A program made the translations under genes and the position numbers. This document shows, one piece after another, positions 1-9,263 of a stretch of DNA of 64,000 bases. Position 1 is the stretch's first letter, and the number at the start of each line of letters is the position of its first letter. The stretch lies in contig CAWZYQ010000001.1 of assembly GCA_963966275.1 (NCBI GenBank), positions 16,298 to 80,297 on the forward strand. Reading direction: 5' to 3'. The notes beneath the pieces are model-generated. The model searched no databases. It saw nothing but the letters and a program-made list of their open reading frames with translations, and was not told the origin of the DNA. This DNA comes from UBA10427 sp003500135. GTDB lineage: Bacteria; Bacteroidota; Bacteroidia; Cytophagales; Cyclobacteriaceae.

Positions 1-1003
1 CTTGCAAAAAAATTATTTGCCCCGGCACATTGCATTCGATACGGTTTATTTTGGTGGTGGTACGCCCTCGGTCTTAACCCCGGAAGAACTTAATTGCATA
101 TTTGATGCCCTGCTTGAAAACTACCATATCCGTCAAAATGCAGAAATCACGCTGGAAGCCAATCCTGATGACCTTGATAGAAATACATTGATGATGCTCA
201 AAAATGCTGGTGTCAATCGGCTGAGTGTAGGTATACAGAGCTTTTATGAAGATGACCTAAGGCTTTTAAACCGTTCTCACACGGCGGAGCAAGCCAAAAG
301 GTGCTTGATGGAAGCACGGGAAATTGGATTTGATAATTTTAATCTCGATTTAATATATGGTATTCCAAAAAGTACAGTTGAATCGTGGTTGGAAAATATA
401 CATATTGCTCTAGGCCTGAAACCTAAACATATTTCTACTTATTGCCTTACCGTGGAGGAAAACACAGTTTTTGGCAGGTGGAAAAATAGCGGGCGGTTTC
501 TCGAAGTAGAGGAGGAACTGGCTGCCAAACAATATGAAATTCTGGTAGGCGCCCTAAAAAAATATGGTTTTGAGCATTACGAGGTTTCAAACTTTGCCCT
601 TCCGGGCCATCATTCGAAGCACAATGTGCAGTACTGGCATTATGAACCCTATTTAGGAATCGGGCCGGGCGCCCATTCCTTCAATGGACGAAAAAGGCAG
701 TTCAACGTATTAAATAACCATAAATATATAAAAGCGATAAATAATGGCGACGTACCAGGCTTATCTGAGGCCCTTTCGAAGGAAGATGAAATAAATGAAA
801 GGATACTAACAGGGCTTCGAACTCAATGGGGCATCAGTTTAACTTCACTCCATAAGCTTGGCTATGATCTGTTAAAATCGAAAGGGAAATATTTAGAACA
901 ATTAATTTCAGAAGGCCTGGCAGACATGCCAAACGACCGGTTGGTTTTAAGCGAAAAAGGCTGGCTACTTGCGGATCATATCAGCTTAAAGCTTTGCCGG
1001 TAG
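1..1003 (+). CDS. hemW: HemW, radical SAM heme chaperone (5' end missing)
   Basis: Radical-SAM protein of the HemW family (often labelled oxygen-independent coproporphyrinogen III oxidase), thought to carry heme to target enzymes. Visible family motifs in order: FGGGTPS near the start, EANPDD, RLSVGIQSF, NLDLIYGIP, HYEVSNFA and GIGPGAHSF. The cluster-binding CxxxCxxC loop lies before GGGTPS and is not in the window, so the gene is cut by the left edge and the true start is upstream; the first TTG is not the start. The C-terminal HemW domain is complete to the stop. It ends 2 bases from the convergent barrel gene. Assignment rests on motifs; family is firm, the exact cellular client is not known. 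Confidence 0.93.
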   Translation, partial: LQKNYLPRHIAFDTVYFGGGTPSVLTPEELNCIFDALLENYHIRQNAEITLEANPDDLDRNTLMMLKNAGVNRLSVGIQSFYEDDLRLLNRSHTAEQAKRCLMEAREIGFDNFNLDLIYGIPKSTVESWLENIHIALGLKPKHISTYCLTVEENTVFGRWKNSGRFLEVEEELAAKQYEILVGALKKYGFEHYEVSNFALPGHHSKHNVQYWHYEPYLGIGPGAHSFNGRKRQFNVLNNHKYIKAINNGDVPGLSEALSKEDEINERILTGLRTQWGISLTSLHKLGYDLLKSKGKYLEQLISEGLADMPNDRLVLSEKGWLLADHISLKLCR

Positions 1004-1005
1004 TA

Positions 1006-1677
1006 CTATTTTTTTAGTGAAGAAAATTTGTATAGCAAGCCCAAATTTATACTGATCACCCTGTTTTGAGAAATTTCCGAGGCCAGTATTTCTTTTTGTG
1101 CAAAAATATTTCCCAATCCGTAAGCATACCGTGCCCTTGCCAGAATCACAAAGTCACCAATTCTATACTCAAATCCGCCACCACCCAAAATGCCAAAGTC
1201 CCAAACATTGTCCCGGCCATCAATAAGTTCGTATTCCCCCGAAGAAAATTCATTGCTTTCAATCAATGTTTGCTCTTCAAACGAACTCAGGGCATACGCC
1301 ACATAGAAGCCCAAATCAATCGTAAATCGAAATTTTCCGCCACCAATATTAAAATGGCTCAGAAAAGGCATCTCGACATAATCTATAGAGCGGGTGTATT
1401 TCACAGAATCATCCTGATCGGACCAACCTCGTTCAGAATAGTTAATTTCAACCTGTAATCCGGTGTGCTCCTGAGGTAAATACTGAAATACAAAACCACC
1501 ATTGACCCCTTGTATATAATTAATTTCTTTGAGCCGATAATCAAAATTGTTGGTAAACTGCATAGAGCTGAGGTTGGCCCCTCCATGCAGTCCCAGATAG
1601 ATTTGTGCTTCTGATCGATTTGTTGTTCCCAGAAGACTGGCTACAATCAAAGTAAATGTGAAAATATACTTTTTCAT
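1006..1677 (-). CDS. PorT-like outer-membrane beta-barrel protein
   Basis: About 223 residues. It begins with a typical signal peptide ending in SEAQ, followed at once by IYLGLHGGANLSS, the usual opening strand of PorT-family barrels in Bacteroidota. The rest is alternating beta-strand sequence with many aromatic ends, finishing in a strand INLGLLYKF. I chose the ATG at 1677, which gives MKKY plus a hydrophobic core; an ATG 12 bases upstream is possible. Likely an 8-10 strand outer-membrane barrel; substrate or partner cannot be read from sequence. Convergent with hemW and not obviously in an operon. Confidence 0.75.
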   Translation of the reverse strand: MKKYIFTFTLIVASLLGTTNRSEAQIYLGLHGGANLSSMQFTNNFDYRLKEINYIQGVNGGFVFQYLPQEHTGLQVEINYSERGWSDQDDSVKYTRSIDYVEMPFLSHFNIGGGKFRFTIDLGFYVAYALSSFEEQTLIESNEFSSGEYELIDGRDNVWDFGILGGGGFEYRIGDFVILARARYAYGLGNIFAQKEILASEISQNRVISINLGLLYKFSSLKK

Positions 1678-1833
1678 TTCAGTGCACAAAAATAGAGGAA
1701 TCGTCGGAATAGTTATCTTTTTGGCCTTTTCTTTTAACCAATCGCTGGTTGCACCATCTTAAAAAAAGAATTTATTTTATTATACGCCAATTTTGTTTTA
1801 ATTTTGCCGCTCATTTGAAAAAGGTAAGTAACA

Positions 1834-2235
1834 ATGGCAAGCACAAGACTTAAACGTAAGGCGAGAAGAAATAAGCTCAGGGCAAAGCAGAGAATTGATG
1901 GCATAGATGCGCTCACTACAAAGCCTGTGATCAAAAATGTAGATGTTGAGGAGATCAAAAAGGAGTTTAAAAAGAAAGATTCAGGCACAGCTAAAAAAGC
2001 CACTAAAAAGGAAGAAGTTAAGGACGAAGCTCCTGTGAAAGCTGCTTCTGCAAAAGAAGAAAAAGCTGAGAAGAAGGCCGGGCCTAAAAAAACAGCTAAA
2101 GCTGCTCCAAAAGCAAAAGAGGCTAAAGAAGAAAAAGCTGAGAATAAACCTGCAGCTAAGAAAACGACTAAAAAAGCCGAGCCAAAAGCTGGGAAAAAGG
2201 ACAGCAAGGAAGATAAGAAAGAAGACAAAGCATAA
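1834..2235 (+). CDS. Lys/Ala/Glu-rich basic protein with histone-H1-like tail
   Basis: 133 residues. The first ~45 residues are ordered-looking (MASTRLKRKARRNK..., then PVIKNVDVEEIKKEF); the rest is a low-complexity tail of Lys, Ala and Glu with KKA/KKT repeats resembling histone-H1-type tails. No signal peptide or membrane segment, so cytoplasmic. A DNA- or RNA-binding or ribosome-associated role is an inference from composition only; the high Glu content also fits a disordered polyampholyte. A TAATTTTG box at 1799-1806 resembles the Bacteroidota -7 element but I see no matching -33. A 164-residue frame on the opposite strand is a by-product of the biased composition. Confidence 0.7.
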   Translation: MASTRLKRKARRNKLRAKQRIDGIDALTTKPVIKNVDVEEIKKEFKKKDSGTAKKATKKEEVKDEAPVKAASAKEEKAEKKAGPKKTAKAAPKAKEAKEEKAENKPAAKKTTKKAEPKAGKKDSKEDKKEDKA

Positions 2236-2261
2236 TAACTCAGGTCCGTCTACATGGCGGA

Positions 2262-2768
2262 CTATACTTTCCCTCTTTTCCCCAACTCGATCGCTTCCAG
2301 GTTTTTTATTTCCCCGGTATCAATCTCGAACCGGAGCATGGTTCGTTTCTGATGAAAGCCCTGTTGACCTACGGCCCCTGGGTTCATGTGCAGAATCTTT
2401 TTGTTTTTTGGATCTGTCATCACTTTCAAAATGTGGGAGTGCCCGCAGATAAATAAATCGGGCTCTATCGTGTATATCCGCTTTTTAACATCCGACGCAT
2501 ATCTTCCAGGATAACCTCCAATATGCGTGATCCAGGCTTTTATGCCTTCAGTTTCGAAAATCTGATCTTCAGGTACTATATTCCTGATTTCACCATGGTC
2601 AATATTGCCAAAAACCGCCCTAACAGGATGCATATTTTGTAGTTTATACAGCACATCCAAACTTCCGATATCGCCGGCATGCCATATTTCATCAACTTTT
2701 TCAAGGTATTTCAGAATGCCATCGTCGAGATAACCATGAGTGTCGGAGAGTAAGCCTATTTTGACCAT
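2262..2768 (-). CDS. YfcE/MJ0936-type metallophosphoesterase
   Basis: 168-residue single-domain calcineurin-like phosphodiesterase. All metal-binding blocks are present: SDTHG near residue 8, HAGDIGS, FGNID, THIGG and CGHSH. Length matches the YfcE family, which hydrolyses phosphodiesters in vitro with Mn2+ and for which no certain physiological substrate is known. Cytoplasmic. Convergent with the Lys-rich gene; divergent from the small membrane protein that starts at 2822. Confidence 0.9.
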   Translation of the reverse strand: MVKIGLLSDTHGYLDDGILKYLEKVDEIWHAGDIGSLDVLYKLQNMHPVRAVFGNIDHGEIRNIVPEDQIFETEGIKAWITHIGGYPGRYASDVKKRIYTIEPDLFICGHSHILKVMTDPKNKKILHMNPGAVGQQGFHQKRTMLRFEIDTGEIKNLEAIELGKRGKV

Positions 2769-2821
2769 TTTTTTGAAATATTATGCAACGGGTGTTTATT
2801 TTGCCCAATCAATTTTCAAGT

Positions 2822-3013
2822 ATGACGACTATACTAATCTTTTGCAAAATTTTGTTTGGTATTTTTTCCATGCTTACACTCATCGGATTGATACGCCCCT
2901 GGTGGGTACTTTGGTTTCTTGATGAGCAGAATAGATGGATGGTGATTAAGTATTATGGTCGAATCGCACTGATTTCAGGCATTTGCATCCTTCTCTTGTT
3001 GCAAATCACTTAG
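2822..3013 (+). CDS. small membrane protein, unknown function
   Basis: A 63-residue protein beginning MTTILIFCKILFG, with one hydrophobic segment at each end and a central loop containing RPWWVLWF and RWMVIKYYGR. I prefer the ATG at 2822 to an in-frame ATG at 2783, because the shorter form starts directly with the first helix. The aromatic-rich loop and the two clean helices look like a real small inner-membrane protein. Its last 39 bases overlap the 3' end of the convergent methyltransferase gene. Function unknown; confidence is moderate because of its size and overlap. Confidence 0.55.
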   Translation: MTTILIFCKILFGIFSMLTLIGLIRPWWVLWFLDEQNRWMVIKYYGRIALISGICILLLLQIT

Positions 3014-4192
3014 CCTGACCGAACGTAAAACCGCTTTCTTTCCATTTTGCAAAGTGGTGGCGAACAAGTAGTCTTCACCACCGTCTTTTATGCCCCAAAT
3101 TTTTTTCAATTGTTCTGCTTTTCCCGGAAAATTGCGGACAGCTAGATTAGCTTTTTTTTCATGAAGATTGCTTTGTATTTCTTTTTTGGTAGGTTTCAAT
3201 ATCGAAATTAACCTGAAAATACGTCCCGGGAACTCGTACATACAGTCCCTACTGGTGTATAAATGTGTATGCGCCGACAGCTTTTTTAGGCCAAAGCGCT
3301 GAGCAACCAGCTTAAAAGCGCCGGATTTCATTATCGCTACATTGGGCTCGTATACGTATTCCTGTGGATCCGATAATTGTACTTCCGCTTGTTTTTCCTC
3401 CTCCATCTTAAAAGAAAATTCATCCCAATATCCTTTCTGATGATTCATTGCATACACTGTCGGTTCTTCTTCAATGCCATTTTGAAGATTGACCAGTACT
3501 TCCTTGCACTCATTTTGTACCGCTACAATCCAGATATTTTTTACACCACTCATTTGTCGCACCAGTTGATTGATATCAATCAGAGGCGATAATTTTATTA
3601 AAATATTGGTAGTATGCCTCCATAATTGTGGTATCATATCCAACACATTTGGAGAACAGTCTTGCAGGCCAATAACTTTTTGATTCAGATCATCTCTTCT
3701 TGCCGGGTCGAGATAAATCCAGTCGGTTTTAATATTATTTTCTACCAACCAACCGGATGCATCGGCATGATGTATTTGAATATTGGATAATCCGAGCTCC
3801 GCAAAATTATGCTTTGCCAACCCGACGAGGTATGGGTTTTGTTCCACGTAATAAACGTTCATCATTCGATCAGCAAAAGCGATCGTATCGACCCCCATGC
3901 CACCGGTCAGGTCGGCAATTGATTCACCCTGCACCAAACCGGCCTTAAATTCAGCCGTAATACCGGAAGAAGATTGCTCGATAGAAAGGGGTGGCGGTAG
4001 AACGAGTCGAAAATTTTCGGCCCATTCAGGCAACTTTTTACGGGATTTTTGCCTGGAACGTATTTGTTCTACAGCTTCCTTGAGTGGAAAATCAAATTGT
4101 GGCGCTTTTTTCAGCAACAACTGAAAAGGGTCATCGTGCAAATGACCCTTTATGTATTCGATAACTTCTATTTGTTGCAATTTTTGTATCAA
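2975..4192 (-). CDS. SAM-dependent methyltransferase with THUMP-like domain (PG_1098 type)
   Basis: 405 residues. The centre holds a Rossmann methyltransferase core: ADLTGGMGVDT (SAM-binding motif I), VEQNPYL (acidic end of strand 2), HADAS, and DWIYLDPARR, a DPAR motif replacing the usual DPPY. The N-terminal ~90 residues and C-terminal ~120 residues match the layout of the Porphyromonas PG_1098 family (ferredoxin-like and THUMP-like domains), suggesting an RNA substrate; that is inference. It starts with TTG at 4192, whose TTGA overlaps the TGA of asd, so the pair is translationally coupled. Confidence 0.85.
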   Translation of the reverse strand: MIQKLQQIEVIEYIKGHLHDDPFQLLLKKAPQFDFPLKEAVEQIRSRQKSRKKLPEWAENFRLVLPPPLSIEQSSSGITAEFKAGLVQGESIADLTGGMGVDTIAFADRMMNVYYVEQNPYLVGLAKHNFAELGLSNIQIHHADASGWLVENNIKTDWIYLDPARRDDLNQKVIGLQDCSPNVLDMIPQLWRHTTNILIKLSPLIDINQLVRQMSGVKNIWIVAVQNECKEVLVNLQNGIEEEPTVYAMNHQKGYWDEFSFKMEEEKQAEVQLSDPQEYVYEPNVAIMKSGAFKLVAQRFGLKKLSAHTHLYTSRDCMYEFPGRIFRLISILKPTKKEIQSNLHEKKANLAVRNFPGKAEQLKKIWGIKDGGEDYLFATTLQNGKKAVLRSVRLSDLQQEKDANA

Positions 4193-5187
4193 GAATTGGC
4201 AACCATAAATTTCTGTGCAACATACTCGGCAATCTGAATTGCGTTGGTAGCGGCGCCTTTTCGTAGGTTATCGGCCACTACCCACATGTTTAAGGTGTTC
4301 GGCTGGCTTTCATCTCTTCTAAGTCTTCCAACAAAAACATCATCTTTGCCATGGGCATCCAGCGGCATGGGGTACTTGTTGTTTTGTACATCATCCACTA
4401 AAACAACTCCATCCATATTTGCGATAAGGCTTCTTACTTCATCCAGATCAAATGGTTTGCTAAGCTCCACATTAACAGACTCAGAGTGCCCGCCCATAAT
4501 TGGTAACCGAACCGCTGTGGCAGTTACGTGAATGCTGTCATCACCAAATATTTTCTTAGTTTCATTAGTCATTTTCATTTCTTCCCTGGTATATCCGTTT
4601 TCTAGAAAAACGTCAATATGAGGTAGTGCATTCATATCGATTTGGTAAGGATATACCTTTTCGCCATCCCGGCCCTCGCGTTCGGTCATCATCTGATCTA
4701 CTGCTGCTTTGCCTGTGCCGGTAACTGACTGATACGTAGAAACCACCACACGTTTTACGCCGTATTTTTTATGAAGGGGGGCCAGGGGCACCACCATCTG
4801 GATAGTGGAACAGTTGGGGTTGGCAATGATTTTGTCATTTTCCGTCAACACCCGGGCATTGATTTCCGGCACTACCAGTTTGTGGTCAGGATTCATCCTC
4901 CAGGCCGATGAATTGTCTATTACTGTAGCGCCTGCCTGGGCAAATTTTGGCGCCCATTCCAATGAGGCGCCACCTCCTGCTGAAAAAATGGCAATGTCAG
5001 GTTTTTTAGCCACTGCCTCTTCCATGGCGATCACGGTGTATTCCTTGCCCTTAAAAGTGATCTTCTTACCAGCTGATCGCGCCGAAGCAACCAACATCAG
5101 TTCAGAAAATTCGAAGTTCCTTGCTTCGATCACTTTGAGCATTTCACCACCTACCAATCCGGTAGCTCCTACAATGGCTAATTTCAT
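4189..5187 (-). CDS. asd: aspartate-semialdehyde dehydrogenase
   Basis: 332 residues starting MKLAIVGATGLVGGEML at 5187; the open frame continues upstream but lacks homology-like sequence there. The enzyme reduces aspartyl phosphate to aspartate semialdehyde, feeding lysine, meso-diaminopimelate, threonine and methionine synthesis. NADP-binding GATGLVGGEML is at the N terminus, the nucleophile sits in NPNCSTIQM, and the base in GGHSESVNVEL. Length is normal for the family. First gene of a two-gene unit with the THUMP-like methyltransferase. Divergent from the LTD protein across ~90 bases. Confidence 0.96.
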   Translation of the reverse strand: MKLAIVGATGLVGGEMLKVIEARNFEFSELMLVASARSAGKKITFKGKEYTVIAMEEAVAKKPDIAIFSAGGGASLEWAPKFAQAGATVIDNSSAWRMNPDHKLVVPEINARVLTENDKIIANPNCSTIQMVVPLAPLHKKYGVKRVVVSTYQSVTGTGKAAVDQMMTEREGRDGEKVYPYQIDMNALPHIDVFLENGYTREEMKMTNETKKIFGDDSIHVTATAVRLPIMGGHSESVNVELSKPFDLDEVRSLIANMDGVVLVDDVQNNKYPMPLDAHGKDDVFVGRLRRDESQPNTLNMWVVADNLRKGAATNAIQIAEYVAQKFMVANS

Positions 5188-5276
5188 TTTGTTAAATTTT
5201 ATTTTTCCAGTTTTTTCAATTGGGTGACAAAAATAATATATTTGATGTAAGCAACCATAAATAAAACGCAGATTCA

Positions 5277-7844
5277 ATGAAAGGCTGCCAGTTTTTTCCG
5301 CTATTCGTTGCCGTATTGAAAATTTCTTTGGCAACAGCCCAGATCAGCGATGATTTTGATGATCAAAACCTCAATCAAAACCCATTGTGGTTGGGTGATA
5401 CCTCAGCATTTATTGTCAACGATCAAATGCAACTTCAGTTACAAGCGCCTCCTGATGGCGAAGTAGCTTCAATATTTACTGCTAATGAAGCCCTGGAAAA
5501 CTCGACTTGGCAATTGGATGTTTTCCTTGATTTTAATCCTTCTTCAAATAATTATTTGGATTGGTACCTTGCCTCCAATCAACCTTCTGTTTCCGAGCAA
5601 TTATCCGGTTACTTTGTTCGTGTAGGGAACTTCGAAGACGAGATTAGCTTATATCGTAAAAATGGAAATGACGTAGAGGAAATTATTGATGGTGTGGATG
5701 ATGTATTAGATCAAAACCTGGTGGAAATAAGCATTCGGGTGGTCCATGAGAATGAAAACTGGACCATTGACTATAAATCAATAGGGGCGCCGAGCTGGAC
5801 AAGTGGCGGCTCCTCGACGGATACTACTTTTTCTGGTTCTTCATATTCCGGTTTAATGTGCCATTATACTTCCACTCGAGCTGATAAATTTAGATTCGAT
5901 AACCTAATTGTATCGGGTGAAGCCAGGCCAAATAATGCTCCGGTGATAAGCCGCATCGATTTCCCGGCTGCAAACCAGTTGAATTGTACATTTGATCAAC
6001 CTGTATTGGCAAGTTTGTTGCAACCAGATATAATTGCTTTAGGCGCAGAAGATATTCATCCGATAGAAATTGATATTCTGGGTGAATCAACCCTGATTTT
6101 GCGATTTGAAGAATCGCTTGTCGATCAAAAACAATATACATTGGCTTTTGCCAGTGTGACCAGCAAAAATCTTGTACAAACGGAAAACCTTAGCTACCAT
6201 TTTACTTTCGAGAAACCCTATATAGTTCAAAAAGGTGATTTATTGATAACTGAAATCATGGCAGATCCCATTCCTGGAAATGGCCTGCCTGAATACGAAT
6301 ATTTGGAAATTGCCAATATTTCCGGTAAAGCGATCAATTACCAAAAGCTCCTGATCACAGTTAAGGATAATACTTTTGAAACACCTGTTTTTGATCTTTT
6401 GCCAGGGGAACACTTAATCTTAGTCGAATCCGAAGCGGTTGAAGAATTTGAAATGTATGGTAAATGTATTGCAGTTGGTTTACCGGCAATTGTAAATGAT
6501 GGAAGTATAGTTGCCATTTCCAACATTGAAAATCAAATGTTACATAAAGTTGAATTTGAAAAAAGCTGGTACCGCGATAATGAGAAAGCACAAGGAGGCT
6601 ATGCATTGGAATTAATCGATACTTCATCGGTTTGCCATGAACATGCAGGCAACTGGATAGCTTCATTTGAAGCTGAAGGAGGAAGCCCAGGCATGCCTAA
6701 CACTGCTAATCAATTTTATTCGGATACAAAAGCCCCGGTCATTCAATTTGCCGAGCAAAGTTCATCAAATGGAATAACCATCCGTTTTGATGAAGCTGTA
6801 TCTAGTTTTGGCAGAGTATTTATCCAAAACGAATTGCAAACTGGCACCGCATTCATTCAAAATGGTATTTCTGACTTAATATTCGTTGAAACATTGGATT
6901 CATTGCCTAAAAACCAGGCTTTTCAGGTGTCTGTAACCAAACCGGAAGACTGCTTTCACAATAGAAATAAGAAAGACAGTACTTTATTGGTAATTCCTTC
7001 CAATTTACACGACGACTTCGTCCTATTGTCGGAAATCGTATTCAATGCCGGATTAAGCACACCGGAGTATTTGGAGCTATATAATAATTCGAACGCTTAC
7101 ATTGATATAAATGGCTGGGAAATCCTGGTTTATCAGGATGATGCTTCAGATGGCAAAACCTTGTTTTTAGAACAACTCCCTCCCATTTACCCTCATACTT
7201 TTATCGTGGTCACCTCTGATCGGGAGAAGCTGATAAAGGCATTTCCTCATGCTTTTCAGGAGTATATTTTTGAAATAAACCTGCCCAATTTGTGGGATGA
7301 TTATGGATCTGTGGAGCTAAGAAATGAAGAAGGAATTACGATTGAAAAATTAAACTATTCAGAGGAAATGCATCATTATAGATTGGAAGATACTGACGGT
7401 GTGGCCCTTGAAAGGATATCATGGGGAACAGAAGCTGAAGATAAAACCAACTGGGTTTCTGCTGCTTATTCCGTTCAGTTTGGCACTCCTACACTACCAA
7501 ACTCCCAGCAGGTTGTTCAAAAAAATTCAGAACAACTCTTTTATATAGAGCACCGAAGCTTTTCTCCTGACCATGACGGGTATCGTGATTTCCTTAAGAT
7601 AGACCTTATTTTGCCCAAAAGCGGACTCACTGTACATGCTGAAATACTCGATTTTCATGGTGAATTGGTTCAGTCTCTGGCCCAAGATGCTATTTTAGGT
7701 CCGGAATCACATTTGATCTGGGATGGTTTAAGAATTGATGGTGGGGTTGCCTCCCCGGGAAATTATTTGCTTTACCTGGAAATATTGGAAAATGGCAAAC
7801 CATTTTATGTGAATCGTGAAAAAATTGTATTGTACTATCCCTGA
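5277..7844 (+). CDS. secreted protein with two lamin-tail domains and a type-B-like C-terminal tail
   Basis: 855 residues with an N-terminal signal peptide ending TAQ. Roughly 20-210 form a beta-sandwich region; 320-470 contain the first lamin-tail-like domain (GDLLITEIMADP, YEYLEIANIS, LLPGEHLILV); 580-730 a second one (LLSEIVFNA, PEYLELYNNS). The last ~95 residues begin FSPDHDGYRDF and contain LIWDGLRIDG and SPGNYLLYLE, the layout of FlgD-like and gliding-motility-associated (type B) C-terminal domains. In this lineage such a tail usually marks a type IX secretion client, so surface location is likely. Function unknown. No neighbour clearly belongs with it. Confidence 0.85.
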   Translation: MKGCQFFPLFVAVLKISLATAQISDDFDDQNLNQNPLWLGDTSAFIVNDQMQLQLQAPPDGEVASIFTANEALENSTWQLDVFLDFNPSSNNYLDWYLASNQPSVSEQLSGYFVRVGNFEDEISLYRKNGNDVEEIIDGVDDVLDQNLVEISIRVVHENENWTIDYKSIGAPSWTSGGSSTDTTFSGSSYSGLMCHYTSTRADKFRFDNLIVSGEARPNNAPVISRIDFPAANQLNCTFDQPVLASLLQPDIIALGAEDIHPIEIDILGESTLILRFEESLVDQKQYTLAFASVTSKNLVQTENLSYHFTFEKPYIVQKGDLLITEIMADPIPGNGLPEYEYLEIANISGKAINYQKLLITVKDNTFETPVFDLLPGEHLILVESEAVEEFEMYGKCIAVGLPAIVNDGSIVAISNIENQMLHKVEFEKSWYRDNEKAQGGYALELIDTSSVCHEHAGNWIASFEAEGGSPGMPNTANQFYSDTKAPVIQFAEQSSSNGITIRFDEAVSSFGRVFIQNELQTGTAFIQNGISDLIFVETLDSLPKNQAFQVSVTKPEDCFHNRNKKDSTLLVIPSNLHDDFVLLSEIVFNAGLSTPEYLELYNNSNAYIDINGWEILVYQDDASDGKTLFLEQLPPIYPHTFIVVTSDREKLIKAFPHAFQEYIFEINLPNLWDDYGSVELRNEEGITIEKLNYSEEMHHYRLEDTDGVALERISWGTEAEDKTNWVSAAYSVQFGTPTLPNSQQVVQKNSEQLFYIEHRSFSPDHDGYRDFLKIDLILPKSGLTVHAEILDFHGELVQSLAQDAILGPESHLIWDGLRIDGGVASPGNYLLYLEILENGKPFYVNREKIVLYYP

Positions 7845-7933
7845 TCTGAATTTGTATTTTTCCGCCTAATTGATTGTGCTTCTAACAATTGCGTTAATTT
7901 TTTCGTATTTTAATATGTACCAGGGATAGAGTT

Positions 7934-8089
7934 ATGAAAGATTTTATAAACGAAATACTGACCAGATCATACGAAAAAGGTTATAAAGTAGAAGTCATTC
8001 GACGTTATTTGCGCATGAAATACAGGATCAATATGGATCTTGAGGCGATAAGAAGCAGGATACGCGCAAGAAAAGTGGCTTATTATTAA
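7934..8089 (+). CDS. 51-residue basic protein, unknown function
   Basis: Starts ATG at 7934 (MKDFINEILTRSYEKG) and ends with AYY before TAA at 8087. It is rich in Arg, Lys and Tyr and reads as two amphipathic helices with an RRYLRMKYRINMD centre; no signal or membrane segment. It fills the space between the LTD gene and the stop of the convergent asparaginase gene exactly, abutting it with no gap. The regular helix pattern and lack of rare codons suggest a real gene, possibly a small nucleic-acid-binding protein, but I do not recognise the family. Confidence 0.5.
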   Translation: MKDFINEILTRSYEKGYKVEVIRRYLRMKYRINMDLEAIRSRIRARKVAYY

Positions 8090-9094
8090 TCAGTTGTCAC
8101 CGTAGATCAATACTACGGTTTCCCCGCCTTTTTTTCGATAACCCCTATACATGCCCTCCGTGCTAAAGGTCATCATGACATTGCCATGCTTGTCCAAGCC
8201 TACTAACCCACCTTTTCCCCCAAGGCCTTCGATCTTGTTGATCACTTCCTGTCCAGCTTTTTCAATAGCAAAGCTTTTGTATTTCATCAGCGCCGACACA
8301 TCGTAAGCGGCGACAGAACGAATGAAGTATTCTCCATGCCCGGTTGCTGAAATACCACATGTTTCATTGTCGGCATAAGTGCCTGCGCCAATAATTGGCG
8401 AATCACCCACTCTGCCATATTGCTTGTTGGTCATTCCGCCGGTAGAGGTCCCGGCTACAATGTTGCCATATTTATCCAGAGCTACTGCTCCCACAGTTCC
8501 ATATTTATAATCCTGATAAGGAAGTGCATTATAACCTTGTTGCTGAGAGCGGTTTCTGGCATTCTTTAACTGCTCATAACGTCTTTTTGTGTAGAAATAA
8601 TCTGTATCTACCAGTTCAATTCCCTGCTCCTTTGCAAACTTTTCGGCGCCTTCACCAGCCATCATGACATGCTTCGAATTCTGCATAACTGCTATAGCCG
8701 CATCTATTGGGTTTTTAATATGATGAACTTCTGCCACTGCACCTGCTTTTTTTGATTCTCCGTGCATGACAGACGCATCGAGTTCATTTTTACCTTCGTG
8801 ATTAAATACTGCTCCTTTACCGGCATTAAACAGAGGTGAATCCTCCATAATGTTAATAGCCACCTTAATCGCTTCAAGGCCAGCGCCACCATTTTCTAAA
8901 ATTTTATACCCGGCATCTATAGCTTCCGTCAGCTTTTGCTGATACGCCACTTCCATAGAATCGGTCATGCGTTCTCTGGTGATTGTTCCTGCACCACCAT
9001 GGATAACTAGTGCAATGGGGGGAGCCTGTATTTGTGCAAACGACAAAAAGCTGAAAAAGGCCAGCAAAACAACAAATATGAACCTGAACAACAT
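8090..9094 (-). CDS. periplasmic isoaspartyl peptidase / L-asparaginase (Ntn hydrolase)
   Basis: 334 residues from the ATG at 9094, which opens a signal peptide ending SFAQ; the frame upstream of that has no family sequence. Type III asparaginase family: it removes isoaspartyl residues from dipeptides and hydrolyses asparagine after self-cleavage. ALVIHGGAG marks the N-terminal domain, and the autocleavage site and nucleophilic Thr are in KYGTVGAVALD. GTSTGGM and GDSPIIGAGTYAD line the substrate site; GDSPIIGAG is strongly conserved. Function is confident, periplasmic location is inferred from the signal peptide. Confidence 0.92.
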   Translation of the reverse strand: MLFRFIFVVLLAFFSFLSFAQIQAPPIALVIHGGAGTITRERMTDSMEVAYQQKLTEAIDAGYKILENGGAGLEAIKVAINIMEDSPLFNAGKGAVFNHEGKNELDASVMHGESKKAGAVAEVHHIKNPIDAAIAVMQNSKHVMMAGEGAEKFAKEQGIELVDTDYFYTKRRYEQLKNARNRSQQQGYNALPYQDYKYGTVGAVALDKYGNIVAGTSTGGMTNKQYGRVGDSPIIGAGTYADNETCGISATGHGEYFIRSVAAYDVSALMKYKSFAIEKAGQEVINKIEGLGGKGGLVGLDKHGNVMMTFSTEGMYRGYRKKGGETVVLIYGDN

Positions 9095-9263
9095 ACTATT
9101 TTCTTTTCCGTGTAATTGAATAAAGAGTTTAGAACTGCGCAATATAATAAAACCACTTGGCATTAAAAGTAACATAAAAGTTAAAATGCACTAAATTTTT
9201 ACTTTAGAATTCTTCTCTTATTTTTGAGGTTTTTATAATTGAGCGAATAAAATTTTTCAAGAC

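Noticed and set aside
1734..2228. 164-codon minus-strand open frame
   Set aside because: It is antisense to the Lys/Ala-rich gene; its Ser/Phe/Ala runs are the direct complement of the Lys/Ala/Glu codon bias.
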